Below, piece by piece: positions 48,530-59,735 of a DNA stretch of 64,000 nucleotides (the stretch's first letter is position 1; each line of letters starts with the position of its first letter). The stretch lies in the NCBI RefSeq assembly GCF_001942335.1, contig NZ_MKKH01000044.1:81723-145722 (forward strand). The letters run 5' to 3'. The stretch comes from Cellulosimicrobium sp. CUA-896 (lineage in GTDB: Bacteria > Actinomycetota > Actinomycetes > Actinomycetales > Cellulomonadaceae). Under the pieces are notes generated by a model that had not been told where the DNA came from, searched no databases, and was given only the letters and a program-made list of their open reading frames with translations. The translations under genes and the position numbers were made by a program.

Positions 48530-49888
48530 ATGGGACGACTGTTCGGGACGGACGGGGTGCGCGGCCTCGCCAACGGCGCCGTGACCGCGGAGCTGGCGCT
48601 CGACCTCGGCGTCGCGGCGGCGCGCGTGCTCGCGGCGGGGCAGGATGGGCACCGCCCGCGCGCGGTGATCGGGCGCGACACGCGCGTGTCCGGAGAGTTC
48701 CTCGGGGCCGCGGTGGCCGCGGGCCTGGCGAGCGCGGGCGTCGACGTGCGTGACGTGGGCGTGCTGCCGACGCCCGGCGTCGCGTACCTCACGAGCACGA
48801 CCGACGTCGACTTCGGCGTCGTGATCTCCGCGTCGCACAACCCGATGCAGGACAACGGCATCAAGTTCCTCGCGCGCGGCGGCGTGAAGCTCGACGACGC
48901 CGTCGAGGACGCGATCGAGGACCTGCTGGGCGGCGAGTGGGAGCGGCCGACGCACGAGGGCGTGGGTCGCCTCTCGCGCGACCGGGGCCAGGCGGCGGGC
49001 GCGTACGTCGAGCACCTCATGGCGAGCATCGGTGCGGACGAGGACCACAAGCCGCTCGCCGGCCTGCGCATCGCCGTCGACTGCGCGAACGGGGCGGCGA
49101 GCGACGTCGGCCCGGCGGCGCTGCGCGCCGCGGGTGCGGACGTCGTGGTGATCAACGCCAGCCCCGACGGCCACAACATCAACGCCGCGTGCGGGTCGAA
49201 CCACCCGGAGCAGCTCCAGGCCGTGGTCGTCGCCTCGGAGGCCGACTTCGGCGTCGCGTTCGACGGGGACGCGGACCGCTGCATCGCGGTCGACCACGGG
49301 GGATCCCTCGTCGACGGCGACCAGATCATGGGCGTCCTCGCGCTCGCGCTCCAGGAGGAGGGCGCGCTGCCCGACGACACGCTCGTCGTGACGGTGATGA
49401 GCAACCTCGGTCTCCTGCTCGCGATGCGCGACGCGGGCATCCGCACCGTCCAGACCGCGGTCGGGGACCGCTACGTGCTCGAGGAGATGCGTGCGGGCGG
49501 CTACGGCCTCGGTGGCGAGCAGTCCGGTCACATCGTCCTGTCGCGGCACGCGACGACGGGCGACGGGGTGCTCACCGCGCTCCAGCTCGCGGCCCGCGTC
49601 CAGGCGACGGGCCGCAAGCTCGCGGACCTGGCCGGCGTCGTGGAGCGGCTCCCGCAGACGCTCGTCAACGTGCGCGGGGTCGACAAGTCCCGCGCCGCCA
49701 CGGACGAGGAGCTCCTCGCGGCCGTCGCGCGCGCCGAGGCGACGCTCGGCGAGACCGGCCGCGTGCTGCTGCGCCCGTCCGGGACCGAGCCGCTGGTGCG
49801 CGTGATGGTCGAGGCCGCGACCCAGCAGCAGGCGGACGCCGTCGCGGAGAGCCTCGCGACGGTCGTGCGCGAGCGGCTGGCCCTGTGA
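48530..49888 (+). CDS. glmM: Phosphoglucosamine mutase
   Basis: Converts glucosamine-6-phosphate to glucosamine-1-phosphate for UDP-GlcNAc and peptidoglycan. Intact, 452 residues. The catalytic serine is Ser102 in [19 protein letters not shown], the Mg loop is [12 protein letters not shown], the sugar-binding loop [11 protein letters not shown] and the phosphate-binding loop [18 protein letters not shown] 48530 follows GAGAGGAC. Works with glmS, present at 53.6 kb. Confidence 0.97.
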   Translation: MGRLFGTDGVRGLANGAVTAELALDLGVAAARVLAAGQDGHRPRAVIGRDTRVSGEFLGAAVAAGLASAGVDVRDVGVLPTPGVAYLTSTTDVDFGVVISASHNPMQDNGIKFLARGGVKLDDAVEDAIEDLLGGEWERPTHEGVGRLSRDRGQAAGAYVEHLMASIGADEDHKPLAGLRIAVDCANGAASDVGPAALRAAGADVVVINASPDGHNINAACGSNHPEQLQAVVVASEADFGVAFDGDADRCIAVDHGGSLVDGDQIMGVLALALQEEGALPDDTLVVTVMSNLGLLLAMRDAGIRTVQTAVGDRYVLEEMRAGGYGLGGEQSGHIVLSRHATTGDGVLTALQLAARVQATGRKLADLAGVVERLPQTLVNVRGVDKSRAATDEELLAAVARAEATLGETGRVLLRPSGTEPLVRVMVEAATQQQADAVAESLATVVRERLAL

Positions 49889-49913
49889 GCGGACACCGGT
49901 CCGGGGGACGGTG

Positions 49914-50519
49914 GTGAGCGTGCGGCAGGGGGAGGACGAGGCGCTGCGGGCGCACGTCGGCGACCTCCTCGCCGGCTTCGACGACGGCGTGCTGCCGATC
50001 GTCCAGGCCGGGCACCCGGTGCTGCGCACGCCGGCGGTGCCGTACGCCGGACAGCTCGGTGACCTCCTCGGCCCGCTCCTCGCCGCGATGCGCACGACGA
50101 TGCACGCCGCGCCCGGCGTGGGCCTCGCGGCGCCGCAGGTCGGCATCGGTCTCGCGATCGCCGTCGTCGAGGACCCGGGTCTCGCCGCGGTCGACGACGA
50201 CCGCGAGCGGCCGCCGCTGCCGTACCGCGTGCTCGTCAACCCGCGGTACGAGCCCGTGGGCGACGAGACGCGGACGTTCGCCGAATGCTGCCTGTCCGTG
50301 CCCGGGTGGCAGGCGGAGCGCACGCGGGCGCGCCGGGTCAGGCTCACGGGGCAGGACGAGGCGGCGGCGCCGCTCGACGAGGTCGTCACCGGGTGGCCCG
50401 CGCGGATCGTGCAGCACGAGACCGACCACCTGCGCGGGGAGCTCTACCTCGACGGCGCGGACCTGCGCACCCTCGCGTCCACGCTCGGCCAGGCGCGGCT
50501 GCCGCGAGCGGCCCGCTGA
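49914..50519 (+). CDS. def: Peptide deformylase with ECCLS motif variant
   Basis: Removes the N-formyl group from nascent proteins. About 201 residues with motif 1 GVGLAAPQVGIGLAIAV, motif 2 FAECCLSVPGWQAERTRA and motif 3 ARIVQHETDHLRGELYLDGA. The metal ligands Cys126, His168 and His172 and the catalytic Glu169 are present. Motif 2 has Cys125 where the family has Gly (EGCLS). A second def may exist elsewhere, as in many Actinobacteria. GTG 49914 is used; GTG 49911 is equivalent. Confidence 0.93.
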   Translation: MSVRQGEDEALRAHVGDLLAGFDDGVLPIVQAGHPVLRTPAVPYAGQLGDLLGPLLAAMRTTMHAAPGVGLAAPQVGIGLAIAVVEDPGLAAVDDDRERPPLPYRVLVNPRYEPVGDETRTFAECCLSVPGWQAERTRARRVRLTGQDEAAAPLDEVVTGWPARIVQHETDHLRGELYLDGADLRTLASTLGQARLPRAAR

Positions 50520-50787
50520 CGTCGCGCGCGGCCGGCTCGTCCTGACGACGTACGCCGGTCGCGGGCATCTCCCTCGCCGGGATGACGACGTGCGGCGGCC
50601 CGGACCAGAAGACTCGAGACCGGCCGCGACGGTCCGGCGGGTGCGCCCGGGGTGAAACCGGGGGAAACCCTGATGGACGACGGGGTCGTGCTCCGTAGGC
50701 TTGACCTGTGGCGGGTGCTCCCACCGTCGAGCGCCCGTCCGCCGCCGCCAGTCTGGCACCCGCGCCAGCCGACGAACGAGGGACCCC
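50520..50787. other. 268-bp intergenic region with possible promoter
   Basis: Between def and the DedA gene. It has a weak promoter candidate, ATGGAC (50673-50678), 17-bp spacer, TAGGCT (50696-50701). No coding sequence is supported. Confidence 0.45.
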
Positions 50788-51585
50788 GTGACCGAGGCCG
50801 TGTCGACCTTCCTGGAGAATCTGGAGACCTGGATTCTCGCCCTCGCGGCGTCCGCGTGGATCTACCCGGCGCTGTTCGCGTTCGCGACGATCGACGGGTT
50901 CTTCCCGCCCGTCCCGAGCGAGTCGGTCATCATCACGCTCGCCGTGTCGGCGCACGCGACGGGGTCGCCCAACCTCCCCCTCGTCCTGGTGATCGCAGCG
51001 CTCGGCGCGTGGACCGGCGACCAGATCGCGTTCTCCCTGGGGCGGGCGATCGGCACCGAGCGGGTGCGCTTCCTGCGCACGCGCCGCGGGCGCAGGGCCG
51101 TCGCCTGGGCGGAGCGTGCCCTGGCCCATCGCGGCGCGTCCTTCATCCTCGCGGCGCGCTACATCCCCGTCGGCCGGGTCGCGGTCAACATGACGGCCGG
51201 CGCGGTCGGGTACCCCCGCGCGCGGTTCATGGCCTTCTCGGCGATCGCCGCCGCGACCTGGGCGCTGTACTCCGTGCTCATCGGCCTGGTCGCCGCGCAG
51301 TGGCTGGGGCACGAGCCGCTGCTCGCCATGGCGGTCGGCGTCGTGCTCGGCATCGGGCTCGGTCTCGTCATCGACCGGATCCTCATGCTGCGCTCGCGCC
51401 GGCGTCGTGACGTCCCCGGCGCGGCCGCCGCGGTGGCCGCGGCCGCGGTCGACGACCTCGTGGCCCTGGGGGACGAGCCCGGCACGCACGCGTCGACGTC
51501 GGCGCCCGCGACCACGGTGCCCGGCGACGGCGCCGTCACCGGCACGCCGTCGGCGGCGCGCGACGAGGGTCGTCGGGCCGGCTGA
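50788..51585 (+). CDS. DedA family membrane protein
   Basis: Likely lipid transporter or scramblase of the DedA/VTT superfamily, in the cytoplasmic membrane. 265 residues with an N-terminal membrane segment (WIYPALFAFATIDGFFPPVP), the hallmark PPVPSESVII, the re-entrant region WTGDQIAFSLGRAIG, and the conserved ARYIPVGRVAVNMTAGAVGY with its functional Arg residues. The C-terminal 70 residues are Ala/Thr-rich and probably disordered. GTG 50788 follows GAGGGACC. Confidence 0.9.
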   Translation: MTEAVSTFLENLETWILALAASAWIYPALFAFATIDGFFPPVPSESVIITLAVSAHATGSPNLPLVLVIAALGAWTGDQIAFSLGRAIGTERVRFLRTRRGRRAVAWAERALAHRGASFILAARYIPVGRVAVNMTAGAVGYPRARFMAFSAIAAATWALYSVLIGLVAAQWLGHEPLLAMAVGVVLGIGLGLVIDRILMLRSRRRRDVPGAAAAVAAAAVDDLVALGDEPGTHASTSAPATTVPGDGAVTGTPSAARDEGRRAG

Positions 51586-51602
51586 GTCGCCGCGCGCCCG
51601 CG

Positions 51603-52589
51603 TCAGAGCTTGCGGAGCCGCACGCGCTGGACCGAGTGGTCGGACCCCTTCGTGAGCACGAGCGTCGCGCGGCCGCGCGTGGGCAGGATGTTCTCCTCCA
51701 GGTTCGGCGCGTTGATCGAGTCCCAGATCGACCGCGCGCGCTCCACCGCCTGCTCGTCGGTGAGGTCCGCGTAGCGCCGGAAGTAGGACTCCGGCCGCGC
51801 GAACGCCGTCCGGCGCAGCGTGAGGAACCGGTCGACGTACCACTGCCGGATGTTGCGCGTCCGGGCGTCGACGTAGATCGAGAAGTCGAAGAAGTCGGAG
51901 ACGGCGACGGTGGACTCGTCGTGGGGGCTCGGCCGGGCGGGCTGGAGCACGTTGAGGCCCTCCACGACGAGGACGTCCGGCTTGTGCACCACCGTCTCCG
52001 CGCCGGGGACGATGTCGTAGGTCAGGTGGTCGTAGACGGGGGCCCGGACCTCGTCGTGGCCCGCCTTGACGTTCGACAGGAACCGGATGAGGGCTCGGCG
52101 GTCGTAGGACTCGGGGAAGCCCTTGCGGTCCATGAGGCCGCGGCGCGCGAGCTCGGCGTTCGGGTGCAGGAACCCGTCCGTCGTGACGAGCTCGACGTGC
52201 GGCGTCTCCGGCCAGCGCGCGAGCATCTCGCGCAGCACGCGCGCGGTCGTGGACTTGCCGACGGCGACCGAGCCGGCGACCCCGATCACGTACGGCGTGC
52301 GGGCCGTGTCCTCGCGCAGGAAGGTCGACGTCGCCTCGTGCAGCCCGGCGGTCGCCGTGACGTACAGGTTGAGCAGCCGGGACAGCGGCCGGTAGACGGC
52401 GTCGACCTCGGCGAGGTCGATCGGGTCGCCCAGACCGCGCAGCCGCGCGACGTCGTCGTCGGTCAGCGGGAGCGGCGTGGACTCGGACAGACGGCTCCAG
52501 GCCGCGCGGTCGAGGTCGACGTACGGCGACGACGACGCGCCCGACAGGCGGGCGAGGGCGTCGGTCGACTCGTGGACGGGGGAGGACAC
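51603..52589 (-). CDS. coaA: Pantothenate kinase, type I
   Basis: First step of coenzyme A synthesis. 328 residues with the P-loop [40 protein letters not shown], and the family stretch [20 protein letters not shown]. The end reads [23 protein letters not shown] 52589 is 7 nt after CAGAAT, which points to a leaderless message. Convergent with the DedA gene (17 bp gap). Confidence 0.96.
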   Translation of the reverse strand: MSSPVHESTDALARLSGASSSPYVDLDRAAWSRLSESTPLPLTDDDVARLRGLGDPIDLAEVDAVYRPLSRLLNLYVTATAGLHEATSTFLREDTARTPYVIGVAGSVAVGKSTTARVLREMLARWPETPHVELVTTDGFLHPNAELARRGLMDRKGFPESYDRRALIRFLSNVKAGHDEVRAPVYDHLTYDIVPGAETVVHKPDVLVVEGLNVLQPARPSPHDESTVAVSDFFDFSIYVDARTRNIRQWYVDRFLTLRRTAFARPESYFRRYADLTDEQAVERARSIWDSINAPNLEENILPTRGRATLVLTKGSDHSVQRVRLRKL

Positions 52590-52633
52590 CCGACCGATTC
52601 TGCCGGATCCGCCGGCCCGGACGCGCACGGGCG

Positions 52634-53518
52634 TCACCCTGTGCCGCGGCGAGCCCGACGGCGGGGCGGGACGTCGACCGGCGCGCCCGGGCCCGCCGCG
52701 GCGAGCTCCGGGAGGCGTGCCATGAGCGCGCGGGCGTCGGCGGGCGCGTGGGCGTGGACGTCGTTGTCGAAGTACACCTCGACGTCGTGGCCGTCGGCGT
52801 GCCAGCGGCGGACCCGCTCCGCCCACGCGTCGAGGACGTGCGGGCGGTACCCGCTCGTGTAGAGCGCGGTGTCGCCGTGCAGGCGCACGTAGACGAGCGG
52901 TGCCGTCACCGCGTCGAGGAGCGGCCAGCGCCCCGCGCCGTCCGAGATCGCGAGGGCGACCCCGTGCTTCCGCAGCAGCGCGAGCGCCTCGGCGTCCGCG
53001 AACGACGCGTGCCGGGGCTCGAGCGCGTGGACGACGGGCCGGTCCACCGCGACCTCGGTCCACGGCTCGGCGCGCAGCCGGTCGTCGTGGTCCTCGGCGA
53101 GGCGGGCGGCGTCGCGCGCGGTGCGCGGCAGCAGCATGAGGAAGTCCTCGAGCGTGCCGCGGTCGAGCTCGGCCCGCTCCGGGAGCTGCCACAGCACGGG
53201 CCCGAGCCGGTCCTCGAGCGCGAGCACCCCGCTCGCGAAGAAGTTCGCGAGCGGCGTGCGCACGTCCCGCAACCGCTTCATGTGCGTGATGAAGCGGCCG
53301 CCCTTCACGGCGAACGTGAAGCCGGGGGGCGTCTGCTCCCGCCAGGCGACGAACGAGGCGGGGCGCTGGAGCGAGTAGAACGACCCGTTGAGCTCCACGG
53401 CCGGGAACTGCGAGGCCACGTGCTCGAGCTCGCGGCGCTGCGGGAGGCCGACGGGGTAGAAGCGTCCGCGCCAGTCCGCGTACCGCCAGCCGGACAGGCC
53501 GATGCGTACCGTGGGCAT
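52634..53518 (-). CDS. DUF72 (YecE) family protein
   Basis: A 294-residue TIM-barrel-like protein of unknown function. Hallmarks are [20 protein letters not shown] at the start, [38 protein letters not shown] and the C-terminal [21 protein letters not shown] 53518 follows GAGGGT by 6 nt. It is 44 bp upstream of coaA on the same strand and divergent from glmS. Confidence 0.9.
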   Translation of the reverse strand: MPTVRIGLSGWRYADWRGRFYPVGLPQRRELEHVASQFPAVELNGSFYSLQRPASFVAWREQTPPGFTFAVKGGRFITHMKRLRDVRTPLANFFASGVLALEDRLGPVLWQLPERAELDRGTLEDFLMLLPRTARDAARLAEDHDDRLRAEPWTEVAVDRPVVHALEPRHASFADAEALALLRKHGVALAISDGAGRWPLLDAVTAPLVYVRLHGDTALYTSGYRPHVLDAWAERVRRWHADGHDVEVYFDNDVHAHAPADARALMARLPELAAAGPGAPVDVPPRRRARRGTG

Positions 53519-53580
53519 GCGCCCACCCTCGGGCCTCGCCCGTCCCCACGCCCGGCGAGGCGTCGCTAGACTCGACCACC

Positions 53581-55456
53581 ATGTGCGGAATCGTGGGCTA
53601 CGTGGGCCCGGGGACGACGGTGGGCGAGGCGTCGGGGCGACCCCTCGACGTCGCGCTCGAGGGACTGAGCCGGCTCGAGTACCGGGGCTACGACTCGGCG
53701 GGCGTCGCGCTCGTCGGGCCGGGGATCGAGTCCGTCGCGTTCGCGAAGAAGTCCGGGAAGCTGAGCAACCTCGTCGGCGAGATCGACCAGCACCCGCTGC
53801 CGGCGTCGACCGCGTCGATCGGGCACACGCGCTGGGCCACCCACGGCGGCCCGAACGACGCCAACGCGCACCCGCACCTGGCCGACGGCGACCGCCTCGC
53901 CGTGATCCACAACGGGATCGTCGAGAACTTCGCCGTGCTCAAGGCGGAGCTCCTGGCCGAGGGCGTCGTCTTCCGCTCCGAGACCGACACCGAGTCGCGG
54001 CGCAGCTCCTGGCCCGCGCGTACCGCGAGACGAAGGACCTGACGCGCGCCATGACGGACGTCGCGCAGCGGCTGGAGGGCACGTTCACGCTCCTGGCCGT
54101 CCACGCCGACGCGCCCGACACGGTGGTGGGCGCCCGTCACGACTCGCCGCTCGTCGTCGGGCTCGGCGAGGGCGAGAACTTCCTCGGCTCCGACGTCGCC
54201 GCCTTCATCTCCCACACCAAGGAGGCGCTCGAGCTCGGCCAGGACCAGGTCGTCACGATCACGCCGACGTCGGTCGAGGTCGTCGACTTCGACGGCGTCC
54301 CGGCCGAGGCGAAGCGCTACACGGTGGACTGGGACGCCGCCGCGGCGGAGAAGGGCGGCTTCTCGTCCTTCATGGACAAGGAGATCCACGACCAGCCGCA
54401 CGCGGTGGGCGACACGCTCCTCGGCCGTACCGACCCGTCCGGGAAGCTGGTCCTCGACGACCTGCGCATCGACGAGGCCGTGCTGCGGTCGGTCGACAAG
54501 ATCATCGTCGTCGCGTGCGGCACGGCGGCGTACTCGGGTCACGTGGCCAAGTACGCGATCGAGCACTGGTGCCGCATCCCCGTCGAGGTCGAGCTCGCGC
54601 ACGAGTTCCGCTACCGCGACCCGATCGTCGACGAGAAGACGCTCGTCGTCGCCGTGACGCAGTCCGGCGAGACGATGGACACGCTCATGGCCGTGCGCCA
54701 CGCGCGCGAGCAGGGCGCGAAGGTGATCTCGATCGTCAACACGCACGGGTCGACCATCCCGCGCGAGTCCGACGCCGTCCTCTACACGCACGCCGGGCCG
54801 GAGATCGCGGTCGCGTCGACGAAGGCGTTCCTGTCGCAGATCACGGCGGCGTACCTCCTCGGGCTGTACCTCGCCCAGCTGCGCGGCAACAAGTTCCCCG
54901 ACGAGATCGCCGCGATCCTCGAGGACCTGCGCGAGATGCCGCGCAAGATCCAGACGGTCATCGAGCGCGGCGAGTACGTCCGCGCCACCGCGCGGTCCAT
55001 GAAGGACGCGTCGTCGGTCCTGTTCCTCGGCCGGCACGTCGGGTTCCCCGTCGCGCTCGAGGGGGCGCTCAAGCTCAAGGAGCTCGCGTACATCCACGCC
55101 GAGGGCTTCGCGGCGGGCGAGCTCAAGCACGGGCCGATCGCGCTCATCGACGAGGGCCAGCCGGTGTTCGTCATCGTGCCCTCGCCGCGCGGCCGCGAGG
55201 GCCTCCACTCGAAGGTCATCTCGAACATCCAGGAGATCCGCGCACGGGGCGCACGGACGCTCGTGATCGCCGAGGACGGGGACGACGCGGTGCGCCCCTT
55301 CGCCGACGAGATCTTCTGGATCCCGGAGTCGCCCACGCTGCTGTCGCCGCTGCTCGCGGTCGTGCCGCTGCAGATCTTCGCGATGTCGCTCGCGACGGCC
55401 AAGGGCTCGACGTCGACCAGCCGCGCAACCTCGCCAAGTCGGTCACGGTCGAGTAG
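53581..55456 (+). CDS. glmS: Glucosamine-6-phosphate synthase (two missing bases)
   Basis: Glutamine-dependent formation of glucosamine-6-phosphate, entry to peptidoglycan precursors. Cys2 after the initiator Met is the glutaminase nucleophile ([11 protein letters not shown]). Two SIS domains follow ([40 protein letters not shown]). One base is missing near 53992 ([20 protein letters not shown]) and one near 55405 ([19 protein letters not shown]). Corrected length is 625 residues, normal. ATG lies 8 nt after TAGACT (53567-53572). Confidence 0.96.
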
Positions 55457-55509
55457 TCGGGCGCCCCGGCGGGAGGGGGCCGCGTGACCGGGCGCCGTAG
55501 GGTGGGCGC

Positions 55510-55860
55510 ATGATCATCGGGGTGGGCATCGACGTGGTGGACGTCGAGCGCTTCATGGCGACGATCGAGCGCACGCCCCGGCTCCGCGAGAAGCTCTTCA
55601 CGCCGGCCGAGCGGGACCTGCCGGCGTCGTCGCTCGCGGCGCGCTTCGCGGCGAAGGAGGCGATCGCGAAGGCGCTCGGCGCCCCCGGCGGCATGCAGTG
55701 GCACGACGCGACCGTGCACCGCGTGCCGGGCGGGCCGCCCGAGGTCGAGATCACCGGCACCGTCGCGGCCCGCGCGGACGAGCTGGGGGTCCGCCGCTTC
55801 CACCTCTCGATCTCGCACGACGCCGGGATCGCCTCGGCCATGGTGGTGGCCGAGGACTGA
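55510..55860 (+). CDS. acpS: Holo-[acyl-carrier-protein] synthase
   Basis: Transfers phosphopantetheine from CoA to acyl carrier protein. 116 residues with [20 protein letters not shown] and the Mg/CoA motif [21 protein letters not shown] 55510 lies 6 nt after TAGGGT (55498-55503); no ribosome binding site. Confidence 0.95.
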   Translation: MIIGVGIDVVDVERFMATIERTPRLREKLFTPAERDLPASSLAARFAAKEAIAKALGAPGGMQWHDATVHRVPGGPPEVEITGTVAARADELGVRRFHLSISHDAGIASAMVVAED

Positions 55861-55909
55861 TCCCGGCGTCGGCCGAGCAGTCCTGCGGGCGCCTCCGTCC
55901 TGCGGCGCG

Positions 55910-56928
55910 TCAGTCCTGCAGGGCGGGGACGACCTCGCGCTCGAAGAGCTCGATGCCGCTGCGGTCGTAGGCGGCCTCGGCGAAGTACGTGATCGCGTAC
56001 GTCATGCCGAGGTCGCGCAGGTGCGTGAGCTTCTCGACGATCTGCTCCGGCGTCCCGACGAGCGGGCCGCGGCGTGCGCTCTCGGCCTGCTCGGCGGCGC
56101 GCTCCGGCACCGAGAGCGCGAAGTGCTCCTCGATCCAGGCGATGCGGTCGTCCACCTCGGCCTCCGTCGAACCGATGACGACGTTGTAGTTCGCCGACCG
56201 CGTGATCTCCTCGAACGGCCGCCCGATCGCGTCGCAGTGACCGCGCAGCACCTCGGACTTGTGCGCGAAGCCCTCCGGGCTGCCGTCGAAGTTCGTGTAC
56301 TGCGCGTGCTCCGCGGCGATGCGCAGCGTCTTCTTCTCGCCGCCGCCCGCGACCCAGACCGGCGGGCCGTCGACCTGGAGCGGCAGCGGGGCGAGGCGTG
56401 CGCCGTCGACCTGGTAGTGCTTCCCGTCGAACGACGCGACGCCGTTCGTCCACAGCTGCTTGAAGATCTGCACGCCCTCGTCGAGCATCGCGAGGCGGTC
56501 CCCGGCGCTCGGGAACCCGTAGCCGTACGCGCGCCACTCGTGCTCGTACCAGCCCGCGCCGATGCCCATCTCGACGCGGCCGCCGCTGACGACGTCGACC
56601 GTCGCCGCGACCTTCGCGAGGTAGGCGGGGTTGCGGTAGGCCATGCACGTGCACATCTGGCCGAGGCGCACACGCTCGGTCGACGCGGCGAAGGCGCCAT
56701 GAGGGACCACGCCTCGTGGGTCGCCTCGGCGGTGGGCTCGGGGACGGTGTGGAAGTGGTCGTAGACCCAGATCGACTCCCACGCGTTGGCGGAGCCGGGC
56801 AGGCCCTCGCCCGCGAGCGCGGTGTCGGCGTGCCGGGCGAGGGACCGCATGGTCTCCCACTGGTCCGCGGGGTCGATGCCGACGAGGTCCTGCCGCCAGC
56901 CCTGGGGGATGAAGAGTCCGAATCGCAT
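55910..56928 (-). CDS. LLM-class F420-dependent oxidoreductase (frameshifted)
   Basis: Luciferase-like TIM-barrel oxidoreductase, probably using coenzyme F420. After restoring one G near 56699 (EAWSLMGAFAASTERVRLGQ) it is 339 residues. Family features are MRFGLFIPQGWRQDLVGID, CTCMAYRNPAYLAKVAATVD, GRVEMGIGAGWYEHEWRAYG and the phosphate-binding RGPLVGTPEQIVEKLTHLRD. ATG 56928 is preferred over GTG 56937 because TAAGGT, a -10 box, ends 7 nt before it. Substrate unknown. Confidence 0.9.
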
Positions 56929-57044
56929 GGGCGCCACCTTAGGCGCGCTCGCGGCCGCTCGCCCTCCTCGCCGCCGGGGCGGCGTGCAGCGGCGCGAGCC
57001 GGGCCGCCCGAGCGGGGCCGCGCCGGGCTCGGCAGGATGGACGC

Positions 57045-58687
57045 ATGATCGAAGCCTGGTCCGTCGACGACGTCCGAGCCGCCGAGCGGCCCCTCCTCGA
57101 CGCGGGCGTGCCGCTCATGCAGCGCGCGGCGTTCGCGCTCGCCACGGTCGTCGCGCGCGACCTCGCCCGGGCGCGCTCGGTCGTCGGGCCCGACGGCGGG
57201 CGGCGCGACGGGCGCGTGACCGGGGCCCGGGTGGTGCTGCTCGTGGGGTCCGGCAACAACGGCGGCGACACGCTGCACGCCGGGGCCCACCTCGCGCGCC
57301 GCGGTGCGCACGTGACCGCCCTGCTCACGAGCGAGCACCCGAACGCCGAGGGCCTCGCCGCCCTGCGCCGCGCCGGCGGGACGACGCTCGCGCTCACGGA
57401 GGACGACGCCTCCGGTGGGTCCACGACCCGGGGAGCCTCGTCGGCCGCGGACCGCGCCGTGGCCGCCGCGCTGCGCGCCGACGCCGTGCTCGATGGGCTG
57501 GTGGGCATCGGCGCGGCCGGGCCCCTGCGGGGCTCCTCGCACGAGCTCGTCGAGCGCCTGGCCGACGCGCTCGACCGCGCGGACCGCCGGCCCCTCGTGG
57601 TCGCCGTGGACACGCCCAGCGGCATCGGGGTCGACGACGGCACCGTCCCCGGCGCGGTCCTGCCCGCGGACCGCACCGTGACCTTCGGCGCCGCGAAGCC
57701 CGGCCTGCTGCTGCCGCCCGCCACGCACCTCGCCGGTCGCGGTGCGGTCGTCGACATCGGGCTCGACCTTGCCGGCTCCGGGGCGGCGGGCGCGTCGCCC
57801 GCCGTGCGCCGGCTGGAGGCGGAGGACGTCGCCGCGCTGTGGTCGGTCCCGGGCGTGCACGACCACAAGTACACGCGGGGCGTGCTCGGTGTCGTCGCCG
57901 GGACGTCGACCTATCCGGGCGCCGCCGTGCTCGCGACGAGCGCGGCCGTGCGCACCGGGCCCGGCATGGTCCGCTACGCGGGGCCGGACGACGTCACGCA
58001 CGCCGTGCTCGCCGCCCACCCGGAGGTCGTGCCGGGGGAGGGACGCGTGCAGGCTGGGCGCTCGGCTCGGGCGTCCCGCCGGCCCCCGGGCCCGACGACG
58101 ACCCGGTGGACGACGGCGGCCAGCACGACCGCGTGCGCCGCGCCCTCGCCGCGGCGACGGGGGCGGGCGACGACGGCGGGAACCCCGGGGTGGCCGCCGT
58201 GGTCGACGCGGGCGCGCTGTCGCTGCTGCCGGAGCGCTGCCCGCCGTCGGTCGTCCTCACCCCGCACGCGGGTGAGCTCGCGACGCTGCTCGGGGCGCGC
58301 GGCGAGGACGTGTCCCGCGCCGACGTCGACGCTGAGCCGCTGCGCTGGGCACGGCGCGCGCACGAGCTCACCGGGGCGACGGTGCTGCTCAAGGGGTCGG
58401 CGACGCTCGTCGTCGGCCCCGGGGTCGTCTACGCCCAGGCGGACGCGTCGCCGTGGCTGGCGACCGCGGGCGCGGGCGACGTGCTGGCCGGCGTCCTCGG
58501 CGTCCTGCTCGCCACGCACGCCGAGCGGGTCCTGGCCGAGCCCGGCGCCGCGGCCGAGCTCGCGGCGGCCGCCGCCCTCGTGCACGGGCTCGCGGCCGAG
58601 CGGGCGAACCCGGGCGGACCCGTCGCGGCGCTCGACGTCGCCGCGCAGGTGCCGCGCGTCGTCGCGGAGCTGCTGGCCGCCCGCTGA
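57045..58687 (+). CDS. nnr: NAD(P)HX epimerase / ADP-dependent dehydratase (frameshifted)
   Basis: Two-domain metabolite-repair enzyme that restores damaged NAD(P)H. The N-terminal YjeF domain shows RVVLLVGSGNNGGDTLHAGA and AVDTPSGIGVDDGTVPGAVL. The C-terminal dehydratase has KYTRGVLGVVAGTSTYPGAA, VLTPHAGELATLLG and the nucleotide-site WLATAGAGDVLAGVLGVLLA. One C is missing near 58055 (GRVQAWALGSGVPPAPGPDD). Corrected length is 547 residues. ATG 57045 lies 6 nt after CAGGAT. It precedes alr, as in many Actinobacteria. Confidence 0.95.
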
Positions 58688-58731
58688 GCCCGCCGGCGCG
58701 TGGCCGGGGGCCGCGCCGGTAGCGTGGACGC

Positions 58732-59639
58732 GTGGTCCCCCTGCCCGTGCGCGACGGCCTCAACCCCACGCGCCTCGTCCTGCCGCACGACGACGCCAGC
58801 GTCGCGCGGTGGACGCGCACGCTCGACTACGTGCTCCACCGCTTCCCCGACGACGCCGCGCGGCTGCACGAGAAGGTCGCGGCGGGGGAGGTCGTGGACG
58901 GGCGCGGGCGACCGGTCGACGACCGCACCGCCTACGAGCCGCGCGGTTTCGTGTTCCTGTACCGCGACCCGCCCGTCGAGCCCGAGGTCCCGTTCGAGAT
59001 CCGGGTGCTGCACCGCGACCGCGACCTGCTCGTCGTCGACAAGCCGCACTTCCTCGCGACCATCCCGCGCGGCGCGTACGTCGCGCGCTCGGTGCTCGTC
59101 CGGCTGCGGCGGGATCTCGACCTGCCCGAGCTCAGCCCCGCGCACCGGCTGGACCGCGTCACCGCGGGGTGCTCCTGCTCACGCTGCGCCGCGAGGTGCG
59201 CGGCGCCTACCAGGAGCTGTTCGCGCGCCGCGTGGTCCGCAAGACGTACGAGGCGGTGGCCCCGTTCGACCCGGCGCTGGAGCTCCCGGCGACGGTCCGC
59301 AGCCGCATCGTCAAGCGGCGCGGTGTCATGCGGGCGGAGGAGGTCGAGGGCGAGCCCAACGCCGAGAGCCGCGTCGACCTCGTCGAGGCCGACACCGCAC
59401 GCGGCCTCGCGCGCTACCGGCTCGAGCCGCACACCGGCCGGACGCACCAGCTACGTCTCCACATGAGCCGCCTGGGCGTCCCGATCGTCCACGACAACTT
59501 CTACCCGGAGCCGTACGACGTCGCGCACGACGACTACGCCCGGCCGCTCCAGCTCGTCTCCCGCAGCCTGGACTTCACCGATCCGCTCAGCGGGCGTCCG
59601 CGCCGGTTCGCGACGGACCGCGCGCTCGAGGCGTGGTGA
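58732..59639 (+). CDS. RluA-family pseudouridine synthase (frameshifted)
   Basis: rRNA or tRNA pseudouridine synthase. The catalytic Asp is in PAHRLDRVTAG, followed after one restored G (near 59170) by VLLLTLRREVRGAYQELFAR and the C-terminal HTGRTHQLRLHMSRLGVPIV. Before the catalytic core is the strand RDLLVVDKPHFLATIPRGAY. Corrected length is 302 residues. GTG 58732 lies 6 nt after TAGCGT. The exact RNA target cannot be read from sequence. Confidence 0.9.
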
Positions 59640-59735
59640 CCGTTCGCGCGACCGTGCCGGCCCCGACCGTGACCGCACCGCGCCCGCACCGCGCCCGCGG
59701 GGACGGGCGCGGGACGGGTGAGAGAATCGAGGACC

